Source: Strigamia acuminata (Eukaryota > Arthropoda > Chilopoda > Geophilomorpha > Linotaeniidae). From it: a stretch of 60,000 bases of DNA. This document shows positions 23,334 through 33,297 of this stretch, in pieces. The notes under the pieces were generated by a model that had not been told where the DNA came from, did not search any database, and was given only the letters and a program-made list of their open reading frames with translations. The position numbers and the translations under genes were made by a program. Each line of letters opens with the position of its first letter. Position 1 is the first letter of the stretch. The DNA lies in assembly GCA_949358305.1 (NCBI GenBank), contig OX442315.1, positions 4,032,001-4,092,000 of the forward strand, given 5' to 3'.

Positions 23334-26300
23334 GCGCGCATCCAGATGGTCTAGTGGATGCGACGCCTACCGCCTCGGAAAATGAACCAACACCATCTCA
23401 AATTTTAGATGAATTTTTGAATACTCAGATTAAATTAGAAATCGAAAATAATTTAATATTTCCAAAAATTGATGTTTCCAGTTTAAAGCTTGTGCTGCAA
23501 AGTGAAAACATCACTGAGGAATTTTTTAAAGAAAAAGTTCAACAAGTAAAAGTTGATTGGGAATCTAAAATAAAAGATGCTGTTACTTTGCTAGATGGAA
23601 AAGCTAGGCCAACACTTGAAATTGTTGAAAGGTCAGATAAAATTGATTTACCTGGTCTTGACGATTGTATTGAAAAATTAATGGCTACAACGCTAGTCAC
23701 TAATGATTTATTGGACGAATTACCATTGGATCCGCCGATAGAAATTAAGCCACCGCGACGTTTTAAATGCAAGTACGCGGACATACCAAACAGCAATGAT
23801 TTGCCGACGATTCGATTGCAGACGGCAAACGGTATGATAACAGGGCTGTTAGACTCTGGAGCTAATCGAAGCTTCATGGCCTACTCCGTAGTAATTTCGC
23901 TGAAACTGGAAGATGAAATTCGACCAATTGGACCGGATGTGAGAGTTACGACTGCTTCAGAAGATGTAGTCCCTGAAGGAACTCTCCTACTTTCTTTTGC
24001 GTGGACACACGAGATGTTAAGTCATCCATTCATAATTTTAAGAAATAAATATCCTATTGTTTTATTAGGATGTGATTTTATGAATCGACTCAACATACAA
24101 CCAAATCCTAAGACAATGTCTTGGAATTTTGTCAAGTCTTTGAAAGAAGATTTACCTTTTGTTCCTCAAGCGATTCTTGATCGTTATCAAGAGTTCCTTG
24201 ATCCACCTGAAGAAATAATGAGACGCGACTTTATTAAAGCAAATCACATGAAAGCTGGTTCCGCCACTGCGTGTCAAGCTAAAGTTGCCGATGAAGAAAA
24301 TATAGTACAAAGACTTGTTAGCGACGCTAATTTGTCAATGGAAAATAATTTAATGCTTGAAAAAGTATTAAAGAAACATGAAAAGATTTTATCACGCCGA
24401 CCAGGTAGAACACACCTCGTTAGGCATGAAATTAAACTGGACACTAAAGTTCCAATTAGAGTTCCGTTTAAAAGCGTAAATCCACAGAAACGTGAAATTA
24501 TCCGTCAGATCTGTCAAGATATGTTGGATAATGGGTACGTTGAACAAGCCACTGGAGACTATGGAATGCGAATAGTTCTAGTGATGCGTCCGGATTGTGA
24601 TCCGAGACTCTGCATTGATTTTAGACCACTCAATGCACATACATTATACGACCCTCCTCAAATGCCCAGCATTGAGGAAATCTTGCGAGAACTCGGAAGG
24701 TTTGAATGGGTCACAACAATAGATTTGTCAAAAGGCTATTGGCAAATAGAGGTTCATCCGAACGACCGTGCTAAAACTGCGTTTTGGAGCCCTTTGGGTC
24801 GACTACAATTTCGAGTCATGCCCTTTGGCCTCGTAAATGCGCCGTCAACTTTTCAAAAGTTGATAGAAAAAATTTTGGGGGACGCCTATCGAAAATTCGC
24901 ATGGGCATACCTCGATGATATAATTATTATATCTAAAAATTTTGAAGAACACATGATTCATCTGGAAGAAATTCTGAGTAAACTTGAAAATGCAAATCTT
25001 CATGTTCATCCAGAAAAATCAAAATTTGGCAGAAAAGAATTAACTTTTCTTGGCTACAAGTTGAGTGTTCACGGAGTTAGTGTCGACCCTAAAAAAGTCG
25101 CCGCCATTAAAGAAATGCCAGCTCCTTCAAATTTGAAAGAGTTGCAAAGATTTTTGGGAATGGTGAACTGTTTTCACCGATTACTCAAGAATCTGGCAGT
25201 CACGACAGAACCTCTACGTCCTTTACTCAAAAAGGATGTGGAATTTATTTGGTCAGAAATTCATCAAGAAGCTTTTGATCAAATAAAAGATGCTTTAACG
25301 AATGCAGAAACAATGGCCATGCCTGATTTGACAGAACCATTTATTGTGCATACCGACGCCAGCAGAAAAGGACTAGGCGCCGCGCTTATGCAAATGAGGG
25401 AAATCGATGATCAAAATATCGAAGTGCCTTGTGTTTATGCCAGTAGAAGTTTGCAACCTGCTGAGATAAATTACAGCGCCACAGAATTAGAATGCCTTGC
25501 GGTAATCTGGGCATTACGTAAATTTCGACATTATTTGGAATTTACCACATTCATAGTTAGGACGGACCATCAAGCACTAAAATGGTTGATGCAGTTAGAC
25601 GAACCTGCCGGAAGATTAGCGCGTTGGCAAATGGAGCTGATGCGCTACTCTTTCGAAATACAATATATTAAAGGTCCACTAAATGTTTTAGCGGATGCTT
25701 TATCCAGATCACCGATTGACAAACCGGAAAATCCTGAAGATGATGGAGATAATGACGAATTATTATCTTACTGTCCATCACCTCAACGAAATTGGAAAAT
25801 GGGAAAATTTCATGAACTTCCTGTCTCCACGCTGGAGGAAAAGGAAGATCACGAATTCGTCAATTATTGGACTAAAATTTATGACCCCTCTGAGGAATCA
25901 GATGACGTCATAAGAGCGCAAATTTCAAAGAAATTTCAAGTTCCTTCGTCAAATGTTTTAATAAAAGCATTTGTCGCCAAAATTGTAGAGCGTCTTGATT
26001 GTGAACCTCCCACAAGGGAAGACATAATCAAGGCCCAAAAAGAAGATAAAATTTGCCAATTAATGCGTAATTTTTTAAATTGTAATCAATTTCCGCCTGA
26101 CGTCACAACGCGACTCCAGAGGAAACAATATAGAAAACACGCAACCACCTTCTTAATTGAAGATGACTTATTAATGCAATTTCATCCCACAATGTCTGAT
26201 GAATTGGGGGAGGATGAGAGAGCACTCAAAGTTTTTATACCTCAGACATTGAAGTATAAAATTATCTGGCTGATGCATGGCCACCCACTTTCTGGCCACC

Positions 26301-26464
26301 CAGGAATTGCAAGGACTTTATCGAGCACGCCGAATTTATACCTGGAAAGGCATGAAATCGGACATTACGAGATTCATTCGACATTGCGAGCGTTGTCAAG
26401 CTTGCAAGCCTCGAACGAAAGGACAAATGGAAGCAGCGCAAATGGGTCCTTACAGCCCATTTGA
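23328..26464 (+). CDS. pol: Gypsy A Pol, part 1: protease, RT, RNase H, start of integrase
   Basis: This is entered by -1 frameshift from Gag; there is no ATG at the frame start (the first possible initiator is GTG 23354). Residues are counted from 23354. The aspartic protease motif LLDSGANRSF lies near residue 166. Reverse transcriptase shows LCIDFRPLN, FGLVNAPSTFQ and catalytic YLDD near residue 518. RNase H shows TDASRKGLGAAL near residue 665 and TDHQALKW. The frame ends within the integrase HHCC zinc finger, just after HPLSGHPGIARTL. The rest of integrase is in the frame starting 26277, so the coding sequence is disrupted near 26315-26325. Confidence 0.92.
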
Positions 26465-27800
26465 CTGTCTAAGTGTTGATTTGACCGGCCCAAAGCCTCA
26501 GACGCGCAAAAACAACACACATATTTTAGTCATACTTGACGTGGCAACTCATTGGCCAGAGTTATATCCAATGTGTAACCCCACTGCTGGAAAAGTAGCA
26601 AATTGCATTTATCACCTTTCCATGAGCATGGGATTCCCTCGTAAAATTATTTCTGACAACGGCCCGCAATTTCGTGCCCAAGTCTTTAAAAAATTTTGTG
26701 AAAAGTTCAAGATGGTTCCAACACCAACTTCAACGTATCACCCACAAGCTAACCCGGTTGAAAGGGTTAACCGTGACATCAAATATTTGGTTGCAATTTA
26801 TTCATCTGTTCATTCCAAATGGGACGAATATTTGCGTGAATTTGCATTTAGTTTGAGAACTACGGTGACGAGAGGAAGAGACTTCTCTCCCGCATTTCTT
26901 AACTTTTTTCGCGAACTCAGAGTACCTTGGGATCCAAGAATACCTGAAGGAATTTTGGTCGTAGATCCAAAAAACCCACATTTATACGTGCAAAAATTAG
27001 AAGCCGTTATCGCCGAAACATATCAGCACATGATGTCACACGTGTTAGATTTGCGTAGACGAGTTAATCTTAAAAAAGAAGGTGAGAAGTTCTCCAATTT
27101 TAAATTAAACGATTTAGTTTGGAGAGATTCTCATGTTTTGTCGAGCGCTGCCCGCGGCATTGCAGCTGGCATCGCTGATAAAAGAACAGGACCTTATGTA
27201 ATAACCAAAGTATTACAGGGAGGATCCGTAGAATTGAGAAAGCTGGAAAATAACGAAATATTTCCAGCTGTCCATTCGTCTGAATTAACTCCGTATTTCC
27301 CGAGTTTCGATCAGGAAGTATGGTTAGAAGGCGAGGAAGTCGGTCAAAAGACTGAAAATATAATTAATACGTTAGATGACGATGAATTAAAGAAAATACC
27401 CGTCGATAATTCATCCAAACCACAAATGGAGTCAGACCTCGTGAATAACGACGTTGAACTTCGTGACAGTTTAAAAAAATTTGAAATTGCTAAAAAATTA
27501 AATAAAAAGGTGTTTTTAGAAAAGAAACAAAAAACATCTGAAATAAAAGACTCATCTGACTCAGTCTCCGATGACAATGAAGACGGCGATTTAAATACAA
27601 TAAATCCCTCGCCGACAAAGAGATATAATCTTCGGACTCGTAAACCGAGAGGAAAGAACAACATGTGTCTTCTCCCCTCGCTAACCTCGAGATCCAGGGA
27701 TCAGCCGTATAACGTAAGGAGCAATTCCCCAAGCCATACGCAAACCAATCAAACAATAAGATTGGATGACGTCACTAACCGCGACGTTACCCAAACGTAA
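26277..27800 (+). CDS. pol: Gypsy A Pol, part 2: integrase
   Basis: This frame continues integrase in another phase (+1 relative to the upstream Pol frame). It supplies the zinc-finger cysteines (HCERCQACK). The DDE core has D near residue 66 (LSVDLTGP), D near 126 (DNGPQF) and E near 162 (NPVERVNRD), with the classic D-35-E spacing. A GPY/F-type module (GPYVITKVL) is near residue 303. A long acidic and basic tail follows; no chromodomain is evident. The first ATG lies in the overlap and is probably not a genuine start. The interruption is either a recent single-base indel, a sequence error, or a second recoding site. Confidence 0.9.
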   Translation: MATHFLATQELQGLYRARRIYTWKGMKSDITRFIRHCERCQACKPRTKGQMEAAQMGPYSPFDCLSVDLTGPKPQTRKNNTHILVILDVATHWPELYPMCNPTAGKVANCIYHLSMSMGFPRKIISDNGPQFRAQVFKKFCEKFKMVPTPTSTYHPQANPVERVNRDIKYLVAIYSSVHSKWDEYLREFAFSLRTTVTRGRDFSPAFLNFFRELRVPWDPRIPEGILVVDPKNPHLYVQKLEAVIAETYQHMMSHVLDLRRRVNLKKEGEKFSNFKLNDLVWRDSHVLSSAARGIAAGIADKRTGPYVITKVLQGGSVELRKLENNEIFPAVHSSELTPYFPSFDQEVWLEGEEVGQKTENIINTLDDDELKKIPVDNSSKPQMESDLVNNDVELRDSLKKFEIAKKLNKKVFLEKKQKTSEIKDSSDSVSDDNEDGDLNTINPSPTKRYNLRTRKPRGKNNMCLLPSLTSRSRDQPYNVRSNSPSHTQTNQTIRLDDVTNRDVTQT

Positions 27801-27921
27801 CTTCCGGTATTTGAACTGATCACTTCGCGTCTGAGTTCACTTCGATCTCACACGTGTGTTAAGTGCTCATCCCCAAAACCAAAAGAGAAACCGTTGGATA
27901 AATTCTCCCGAATCTTCAATT

Positions 27922-28000
27922 GTAAGTAGTTTTTTCTTTGGAATTTTCCAAAGAAAAACTAATAAATTAATTTTCGTTTTTTCTTTTCCATTTGGATTAG
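27922..28000 (+). other. Candidate intron upstream of Gypsy A accessory gene
   Basis: Donor GTAAGT at 27922. A pyrimidine-rich tract and TTGGATTAG end at 28000, nine bases before the accessory ATG at 28009. The acceptor could receive a spliced leader from the 5' LTR, as in subgenomic env mRNAs of other retroelements. Length is 79 bp. The coding frames on its two sides do not join, so it would lie in the 5' untranslated part. Confidence 0.5.
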
Positions 28001-28008
28001 TCGTTCAA

Positions 28009-29541
28009 ATGGAAGGAGAGGAACCGAAAGAAGGAAGCGAAGCCGGCGCCAACAGCCTCGAATTAGAAACAAATTCGACGCTGCTTGGTTCCGCAAACAC
28101 TTCGAATGCATCCGTGGATGTCACCGAAGAGTCCGCCGAAGCGTCCGCCGAAGCTCAAGCCGCTCTGGCCGACGCTGCTGCCCGTTTGCCAGTCACGCCG
28201 CCCCGACCACAACTACGAGGAGGCCTATTCGCCGATCCAAACGGCGAAACTCGTGCACAGAGACACGACCGGGTAAATAATTTAAAATAAAATTACCTTT
28301 CAGTCATGAAAAGTAATTAAAAGTGCATTTTCACTCGGAAAAAGCGAAAAGTTCGTTGGTAACGCCTTCGCAAGAAGGCGCCGCCATTTTTATCATCAGA
28401 TGGCGCTGTGTCTCATTTTTGAGGCGTTGCTACGGTAACGCTCCAACATTGAAACATAGCCGTCGGAAACAACGTTTTTTACGATTTTTCAAATATTTTG
28501 AAAAATTTAATAAATCTAAACTGTCGAATGAAATCTCACCCGTGATTTTATTCACTGAAAATTCGGAAATAATTATTTTACACGAAAAAATGGATTTTAA
28601 TTATTTCTTCGAATATTTTACAGATCATCCAGCTTCGGGAGACGCATCTCGATCTGCACCCCGATGTTCCGACAGCTCCCGGTGTCTGGCGACATGCATT
28701 GCCGCCAGAAATCATCAAGTCTAAAGGAAGACTGACGTTTTGGGCGGCCCGACACAAATTCTCCAAAGCCTTAAACAAGCGATGGGGAACGAAGTTTCGG
28801 ATCGCCTATTTAATCGATGGATTCGGTCATCGCGACGCCCTCGAGTGGGCAATGAAGCGCGACACCTTCGGACCACTACGAAACGTGTTGCTCGACTTCG
28901 CCTTCGTAGTGATCGCTCAAGAAATGCGAGACCATCGCCGTTACTTCAACGCTCCTGCGTGGGAGCGTCGACAGATTTTGGAGGACATCTTCCAACGTCT
29001 TGACCAAACCAAGGCCGAGGTTGTACGCCTCTACCACGAATCTTTCCGTGTAACAACGGACGGAAAGAAACGTTGGGTGCCGACATGCCAATCGGAGATG
29101 CATCAACTAGCCATGGGCGGATGTTTCCATGCTGATTTCGTGCCAAACCCGTATCCAGAGCCTGAGCCCCGGGTACAGGTCGCTTCCACCGTCCACGTGG
29201 TGCCACCGCGCTCCACGTCGAGGTCACGATCATCAAGGTCGCCCTACAGTGGCCGTCGCTCCTCCCCAACACAGTCGTCGGGGGAAGGCGCCATTGGAGG
29301 GTTACCTCCACTCCAGAAGGCTCGTCATCGCTCACATCACCGACGCGAGTCGACGCCGCCAAAAAGACATTCGAAGTCCGTGTCGAGACCCACATCCCGA
29401 AGCCGACCACGAGTACAATCGCGCCAATCTTCCACGAGGAGTTCACTCTCATCGCGTGAAGAAAGGTCCAACGCTTCACAGCTTAGCGCTTTCTCCTCCG
29501 GCCGGATTGACTGGTCGGACGAGATAGCGAAAGAAGATTGA
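28009..29541 (+). CDS. Gypsy A accessory protein 1 (two exons, SR-rich), unknown function
   Basis: Exon 1 is 28009-28272, starting MEGEEPKEGSEAG, acidic and Ala-rich. Exon 2 is 28624-29541. A 351-bp intron (GTAAAT at 28273, TTTTACAG ending 28623) joins them in phase 0 with an open frame on both sides, about 393 residues in total. Exon 2 has a folded-looking N-terminal half with Trp and charged helices (GRLTFWAARHKFSKAL, RRYFNAPAWERRQILEDIF). A long Arg/Ser-rich tail follows (SRSRSSRSPYSGRRSS). I see no signal peptide or transmembrane segment, so it is not a recognisable Env. The region is visibly GC-richer than gag-pol. SR-rich tails suggest RNA binding or splicing contacts, by inference only. 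Confidence 0.6.
28273..28623 (+). other. Phase-0 intron in Gypsy A accessory gene
   Basis: GTAAAT donor immediately after an Arg codon and TATTTTACAG acceptor. Removing 351 bases keeps the reading frame open. The intron contains stops in the coding frame and is AT-rich compared with its flanking exons. Confidence 0.6.
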
Positions 29542-29553
29542 CGCATCGCCACA

Positions 29554-30843
29554 TTGCAAGCCGGTCAAGGGGACGTCAACACCTCTTTGCCGTTCGCTTG
29601 CCGTCCAGTCACCAGTGACATGCGACCAGACCCATCGGTGCCCGTGCCACAAGTGACATCGGTCATCCGTTTTGAGGGATACGTCTCTCAAGAACCATTT
29701 CCCGCACAGGAGTGCGCTGATCTCTGGAAGCGATTCTCATCGTTTCCCGAGACAGCCCAAGCGATGTACCTCGCGCATCTGGACGAATACCAACTCGCTC
29801 AGATCCGCGAAGGTGAGAAAGAATGGCAATGGCTTGCGCGAGAGCTTGCGTCGTGCAAGTCCGACAAGCAACTGCAACGGACGCTGCAGAAGATGAACAG
29901 GAAGTTGTCGGAGGGACTTCTTCGAATCCTGTTCCAAGGAGTCTTTCCCGACCCACAGATTGCTCTGGCGGCCGCCACTCGATTGTGGACCGTGCCGTTA
30001 GGGCTTCCACGAGCCTTGCTGGACGATTGGGAGTCAGTTCGCCCCGATCCTCCAACGATGCTCGCCGAATTGACGCAACAAGCCGAGGCGACTGGCGAAA
30101 CTCCGGCTGGATCCGCCATTCGACTACGGCAGGAATGGGCTACACTGAAGCAGCAGCGCGCAACAGAACGAGCCACCGCCCGTCCCGCTGGCGCACCACC
30201 GTCATCCGCAGCTCCACTCCACGCTGCCATCACGGCAATGTCGAGTGTTTCCCGTGCAACCGAGGCACCGAGTTGCAACATCTCGTCTCCGATGGAGTGG
30301 CTCGACAGCGACGATCGCGAGTTCGTCGTGCCTGTGGCCAGCGGTGCCAGACCAAAGACGCGCACCCCGGCTTCGCGCAGATCCAGATCCCTCTCGATCT
30401 GCAAGAAGTCGCCGCCACCGCCGCCTCCTCCAAAGGATTCGCCACCAAGAGATAGGGGATCAAAGATGGCCACCTACCTCACCGCCTATCAACGTTTGCG
30501 CTCATTATACGCCTTTTGCTACATAACGAGCGCGACGAAAACGATTCTCCAGAACAGCGAGGATTTATGCAACCGAGTCCTCGCGTGGCTGGAAAACCAC
30601 ATCAAGGAACAACAGCCGTGGATCCTACATCAACGCCTGGTGTTCGCCCGAATTACGCCTCAAGACCCGCAGGAGTATTTCGAGATGGGTTTTGGACGAA
30701 GGGATGGTGTGGACCGCATCAAACAAGTGTGGCTCCACATCAACCCTGGCTTCCGGTCAGGACCAAACGCCGGCCGACCTTTGTGCACCGTCACAGAGCA
30801 CAAAGATCCAAACGATCATTCAACGGACATGTTGCCTAAATAA
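29554..30843 (+). CDS. Gypsy A accessory protein 2 / downstream extension, unknown function
   Basis: Open frame of about 429 codons; the first ATG is near 29620. It lies in the same frame as accessory protein 1 and is separated from it only by one TGA (29539-29541), so it could be a readthrough extension, a separately translated protein, or the back half of a gene broken by one stop. Features: a charged helical region (KEWQWLARELASCKSDKQLQ), an Ala/Thr/Arg-rich middle, a proline run (PPPPPPP) and an SR-like patch. A C-terminal region is rich in Trp and aromatic residues (WLENHIKEQQPWILHQ). No enzyme motif, signal peptide or transmembrane segment is recognised. It ends shortly before the purine tract and 3' LTR. 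Confidence 0.5.
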   Translation: MQAGQGDVNTSLPFACRPVTSDMRPDPSVPVPQVTSVIRFEGYVSQEPFPAQECADLWKRFSSFPETAQAMYLAHLDEYQLAQIREGEKEWQWLARELASCKSDKQLQRTLQKMNRKLSEGLLRILFQGVFPDPQIALAAATRLWTVPLGLPRALLDDWESVRPDPPTMLAELTQQAEATGETPAGSAIRLRQEWATLKQQRATERATARPAGAPPSSAAPLHAAITAMSSVSRATEAPSCNISSPMEWLDSDDREFVVPVASGARPKTRTPASRRSRSLSICKKSPPPPPPPKDSPPRDRGSKMATYLTAYQRLRSLYAFCYITSATKTILQNSEDLCNRVLAWLENHIKEQQPWILHQRLVFARITPQDPQEYFEMGFGRRDGVDRIKQVWLHINPGFRSGPNAGRPLCTVTEHKDPNDHSTDMLPK

Positions 30844-31019
30844 TTAGGGAACATGCCCATTCATTAAAAATAATTCCTTTTTTATTTTTTTTTACTACTG
30901 TAATAAAAAAGAATAAATATCCTGTTCCATTTTTACTTTGAAACCTTGTGTATTTATTCCTATACTTACCTGTCTCTTTTTTGGAAAAGAATAAGATTCT
31001 TTCTTAAAAGGAGGGGAAG
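30844..31019 (+). other. Gypsy A 3' untranslated region and polypurine tract
   Basis: AT-rich spacer ending in the purine tract AAAAGGAGGGGAAG (31006-31019) directly before the 3' LTR. This is the expected plus-strand primer site. Confidence 0.85.
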
Positions 31020-32092
31020 TGTGGTGACCTCAAATATTCCTATTTGAGTGCGCACCATATTTCCAAATTGTCTTATAAACATATTCAACAAGCTTATATG
31101 TTTTGTTTCAATGTAAATTGAAATAAAACATACATTAATAAAATATAAAACAAGACACAATATTACCCAAATAACATTGTGTTTTGCAGCAAGTTTTGGC
31201 CCAGCAACAGCGTCAACCAATCGCGCTGCAGCGTGCATTGCTTTGATGATGCTGCTAGGCGTGTGCCTGGGCGGAGCATCCCTTCCCCTCGCGCGTGCCT
31301 GGCTCAATTGTTGCACACGACCCGAAGGCGGCCGTGTGTGATCTTTGCGCAACTCGTCATCTGCGCAGCTTTTCTGAGCAGATTTAGGAGTGAGCCAAAC
31401 GGTTTTGGCCCACTCTTCCCGCACTCTTGATTCCACCTCCAAACTGTTCACAACCGTGTCAAACTTCTGCCAAAACTGCAAAGTGTGATCTGTGATTCTT
31501 GGACGAATTGAGTTTCATCGCTGGTCTGTACCCACTGTACGGAATAGCAACTTTCTAGCTTGAATTACTACGCGTAATTTAAGCCATTTCTGTGTGTGAA
31601 TTGACATTGAGCTTGCTCTGTCAATTTGAAGGCTTTGTGTCGAGTTTAACTCCACAAAGCGATCTGTGTTAAGACGGATTGTTACGTCGAGCTTGCTCCG
31701 TAATAATCGAACCGCTGTGTGCAAGATGTATTCTCGTGTTGAGCTTGCTCCGCGAGGATTTTAGAATATTTAGAGGCGTATTTTAGCGTTGAGTTTACTC
31801 CGCTAAAATCCCGCGCTCACACGACGCCATCGACGCCATCTTGGAGCCAACGGTCGACTGTGAGTCTATATTGGTGTAGAAGAAGCCAGATCGACCCCAA
31901 ACATTATTATTTTGCATATACCTCCTGTGTATTTTTGAACTAATTAAAACTATCTAATTTTTCCTTTACTCTGTGTAAAATCATTCCCCTAGACAAACAT
32001 TTGGCCACAGAGTAGAAGTCCTGTACGGCATCTCTACGACGATTGCTTATTGAATTTATATAATTTAATAAGTAAAAACCCGGATCGCCGCA
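31020..32092 (+). repeat. 3' LTR of Gypsy A
   Basis: Same length (1073 bp) and nearly identical to the 5' LTR; the hairpin array lies at 31599-31809. Followed by target duplication CCTC. Confidence 0.95.
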
Positions 32093-32096
32093 CCTC

Positions 32097-32760
32097 ACAA
32101 GCCTGTAAATTCTCCTGAGAACCTCCTCTTGGTTTTCCTTTCCAATCCAGTGTGAACCTATCACTTGACCACTGGTTTTTTCATCCATCACGCGTTTAAA
32201 TACGCATTTGTTTTACCTAACTGGTTCCTTTTGTTTATCTTCTTTTTGCATTTGTTTTAACGCCGTGAGATGCAATCTAGAGTCAGATTAAATTCATTTG
32301 GCCCCGAGTTTGTTAAGTCTGGTTTCTTATTGCGCGTGTTGCAGCGTAGTCGCTTGATTTAACGGCCCGCGCCCGTTATTAGGACTTTAGCTAAGTTTGG
32401 CACTAGCTGGTGCCTTTGATGCATTTGGTAGGTTTCGCGTGTTCTTTAGTGACGCGTAAAGCTCCTTTTTCCACAGGTGTCAGCGCATCCTGTCTCATTT
32501 TTAGGGCTCAAAGAAACCCGACCAATTAATTTTGTATCATGTCGAGCACTAGGAAGCCTTCTCACCAACCTCCGACGGAGCTTCATAGTCGGGCTGGTGC
32601 TAGGACCAGCTCCCAGAGTAGCCTTCGTAACCGCGCGAATTTCAAAGCGCGTCCTTTTTACATCAAGGAAAAAGTGGTTCACGATAATACTTAGATTTTC
32701 GTTATTAAAAATTAAATTTTTTTTTTTACATGGAACGTAACAAAATTTAAAAACTCCCTC
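32097..32760. other. Right interior of the Harbinger-like element
   Basis: No gene recognised. It ends in sequence complementary to the left part of the element near 18810-18950 (GTAACAAAATTT words). The short frames here are not convincing. Confidence 0.4.
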
Positions 32761-32848
32761 TCCCTTAGTAACGACCCGTAACAAAATTTGAAACCCCCTC
32801 GCTGGTGAGTTACCGTACGTAATTTATGGACGGCCCCTAATACTCTAC

Positions 32849-33235
32849 TTTTTGCATTGTATACAAAAGTTCGTATGTTCCAGTTTCTTGCATGTGCAAA
32901 TATGTTTTCAAACTAAAGTCATGGCCAGGAAATATTTGGAATATCTGTTTCCAAATGAAAAAGAAATGAATAATAACAAAGAAAAAATATGTTTTCTCAA
33001 TTACTTTTGTTTTCATTAAACAATCGCCTGTTGTTTTCAAATTAGCTACCATATAACCAGAAATAGATGGAAAATATTTTGTAATCTCTAAAAAAAAAAA
33101 AAAATCAAATTGAAAACAACTTTGTTAATGCTATTCTAAATAAGTGTTCATGCCCGGAGTCAATTTTGTACAGAAACCAAAAACCGTTGAAAACCGTTCA
33201 AATGTTATTGGAATTGGCGTATTTCTGGCAATTTC
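32849..33235 (-). CDS. DEG/ENaC domain 2 small exons E6-E8, copy A
   Basis: E6 33154-33235 encodes RFSTVFGFCTK, matching the family GxCYTFN region. E7 33005-33087 encodes ITKYFPSISGYMVANLK. E8 32849-32944 encodes IFPGHDFSLKTYLHMQE. Lengths (82, 83, 96) equal those in copy B and their phases join. The E6 donor reads GCATGA where copy B has GTAAGA, so splicing may be impaired. Confidence 0.75.
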
Positions 33236-33297
33236 CTATACACGCAAACGAAATATAAATTAGACATTAATTACAAAAACAAGTTCCATATGTATAC

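Larger units (their letters stand above)
19274..32092 (+). mobile_element. Ty3/Gypsy LTR retrotransposon 'A', complete, 12.8 kb
   Basis: Two 1073-bp LTRs (19274-20346, 31020-32092) start TGTGGTGACC and end GATCGCCGCA. They are flanked by a 4-bp target duplication CCTC (19270-19273, 32093-32096). A primer-binding site follows the 5' LTR and a purine tract (AAAAGGAGGGGAAG, 31006-31019) precedes the 3' LTR. By eye I found only about three LTR differences (near 19428, 19634 and 19979), so insertion is recent. Domain order is Gag, protease, RT, RNase H, integrase, then an extra accessory region of about 2.8 kb. Integrase lies after RNase H, as in Ty3/Gypsy. One frame disruption sits in the integrase zinc domain. 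The element is nested in the Harbinger-like element. Confidence 0.95.
18792..32837. mobile_element. PIF/Harbinger- or Zator-like DNA element, split by later insertions
   Basis: The left end GGGCCGTCCATAAATTACGT (18792) is the reverse complement of the right end, which finishes CGGCCCC at 32837. Both sides are flanked by TAA (18789-18791 and 32838-32840), a 3-bp target duplication typical of PIF/Harbinger or Zator. Without the nested elements only about 1.2 kb remains and no transposase is visible, so it was non-autonomous. It landed about 10 bp inside the intron that follows E8 of DEG/ENaC copy A. Confidence 0.75.

Noticed and set aside
27922-28000. Coding intron joining an upstream frame to accessory exon 1
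   Set aside because: The frames on the two sides do not match after removal; kept only as a possible leader splice site.
29799-30473. Long overlapping frames (29799-30473 minus, 29823-30455 plus, 28946-29479 minus) in the accessory region
   Set aside because: GC-rich sequence opens several frames. Only the frame continuous with accessory protein 1 has coherent composition and splice context.
28009-30843. Envelope gene of an errantivirus-like element
   Set aside because: No signal peptide, furin-like site, fusion peptide or membrane anchor visible. SR-rich and charged sequence fits a nuclear or RNA-associated protein better.
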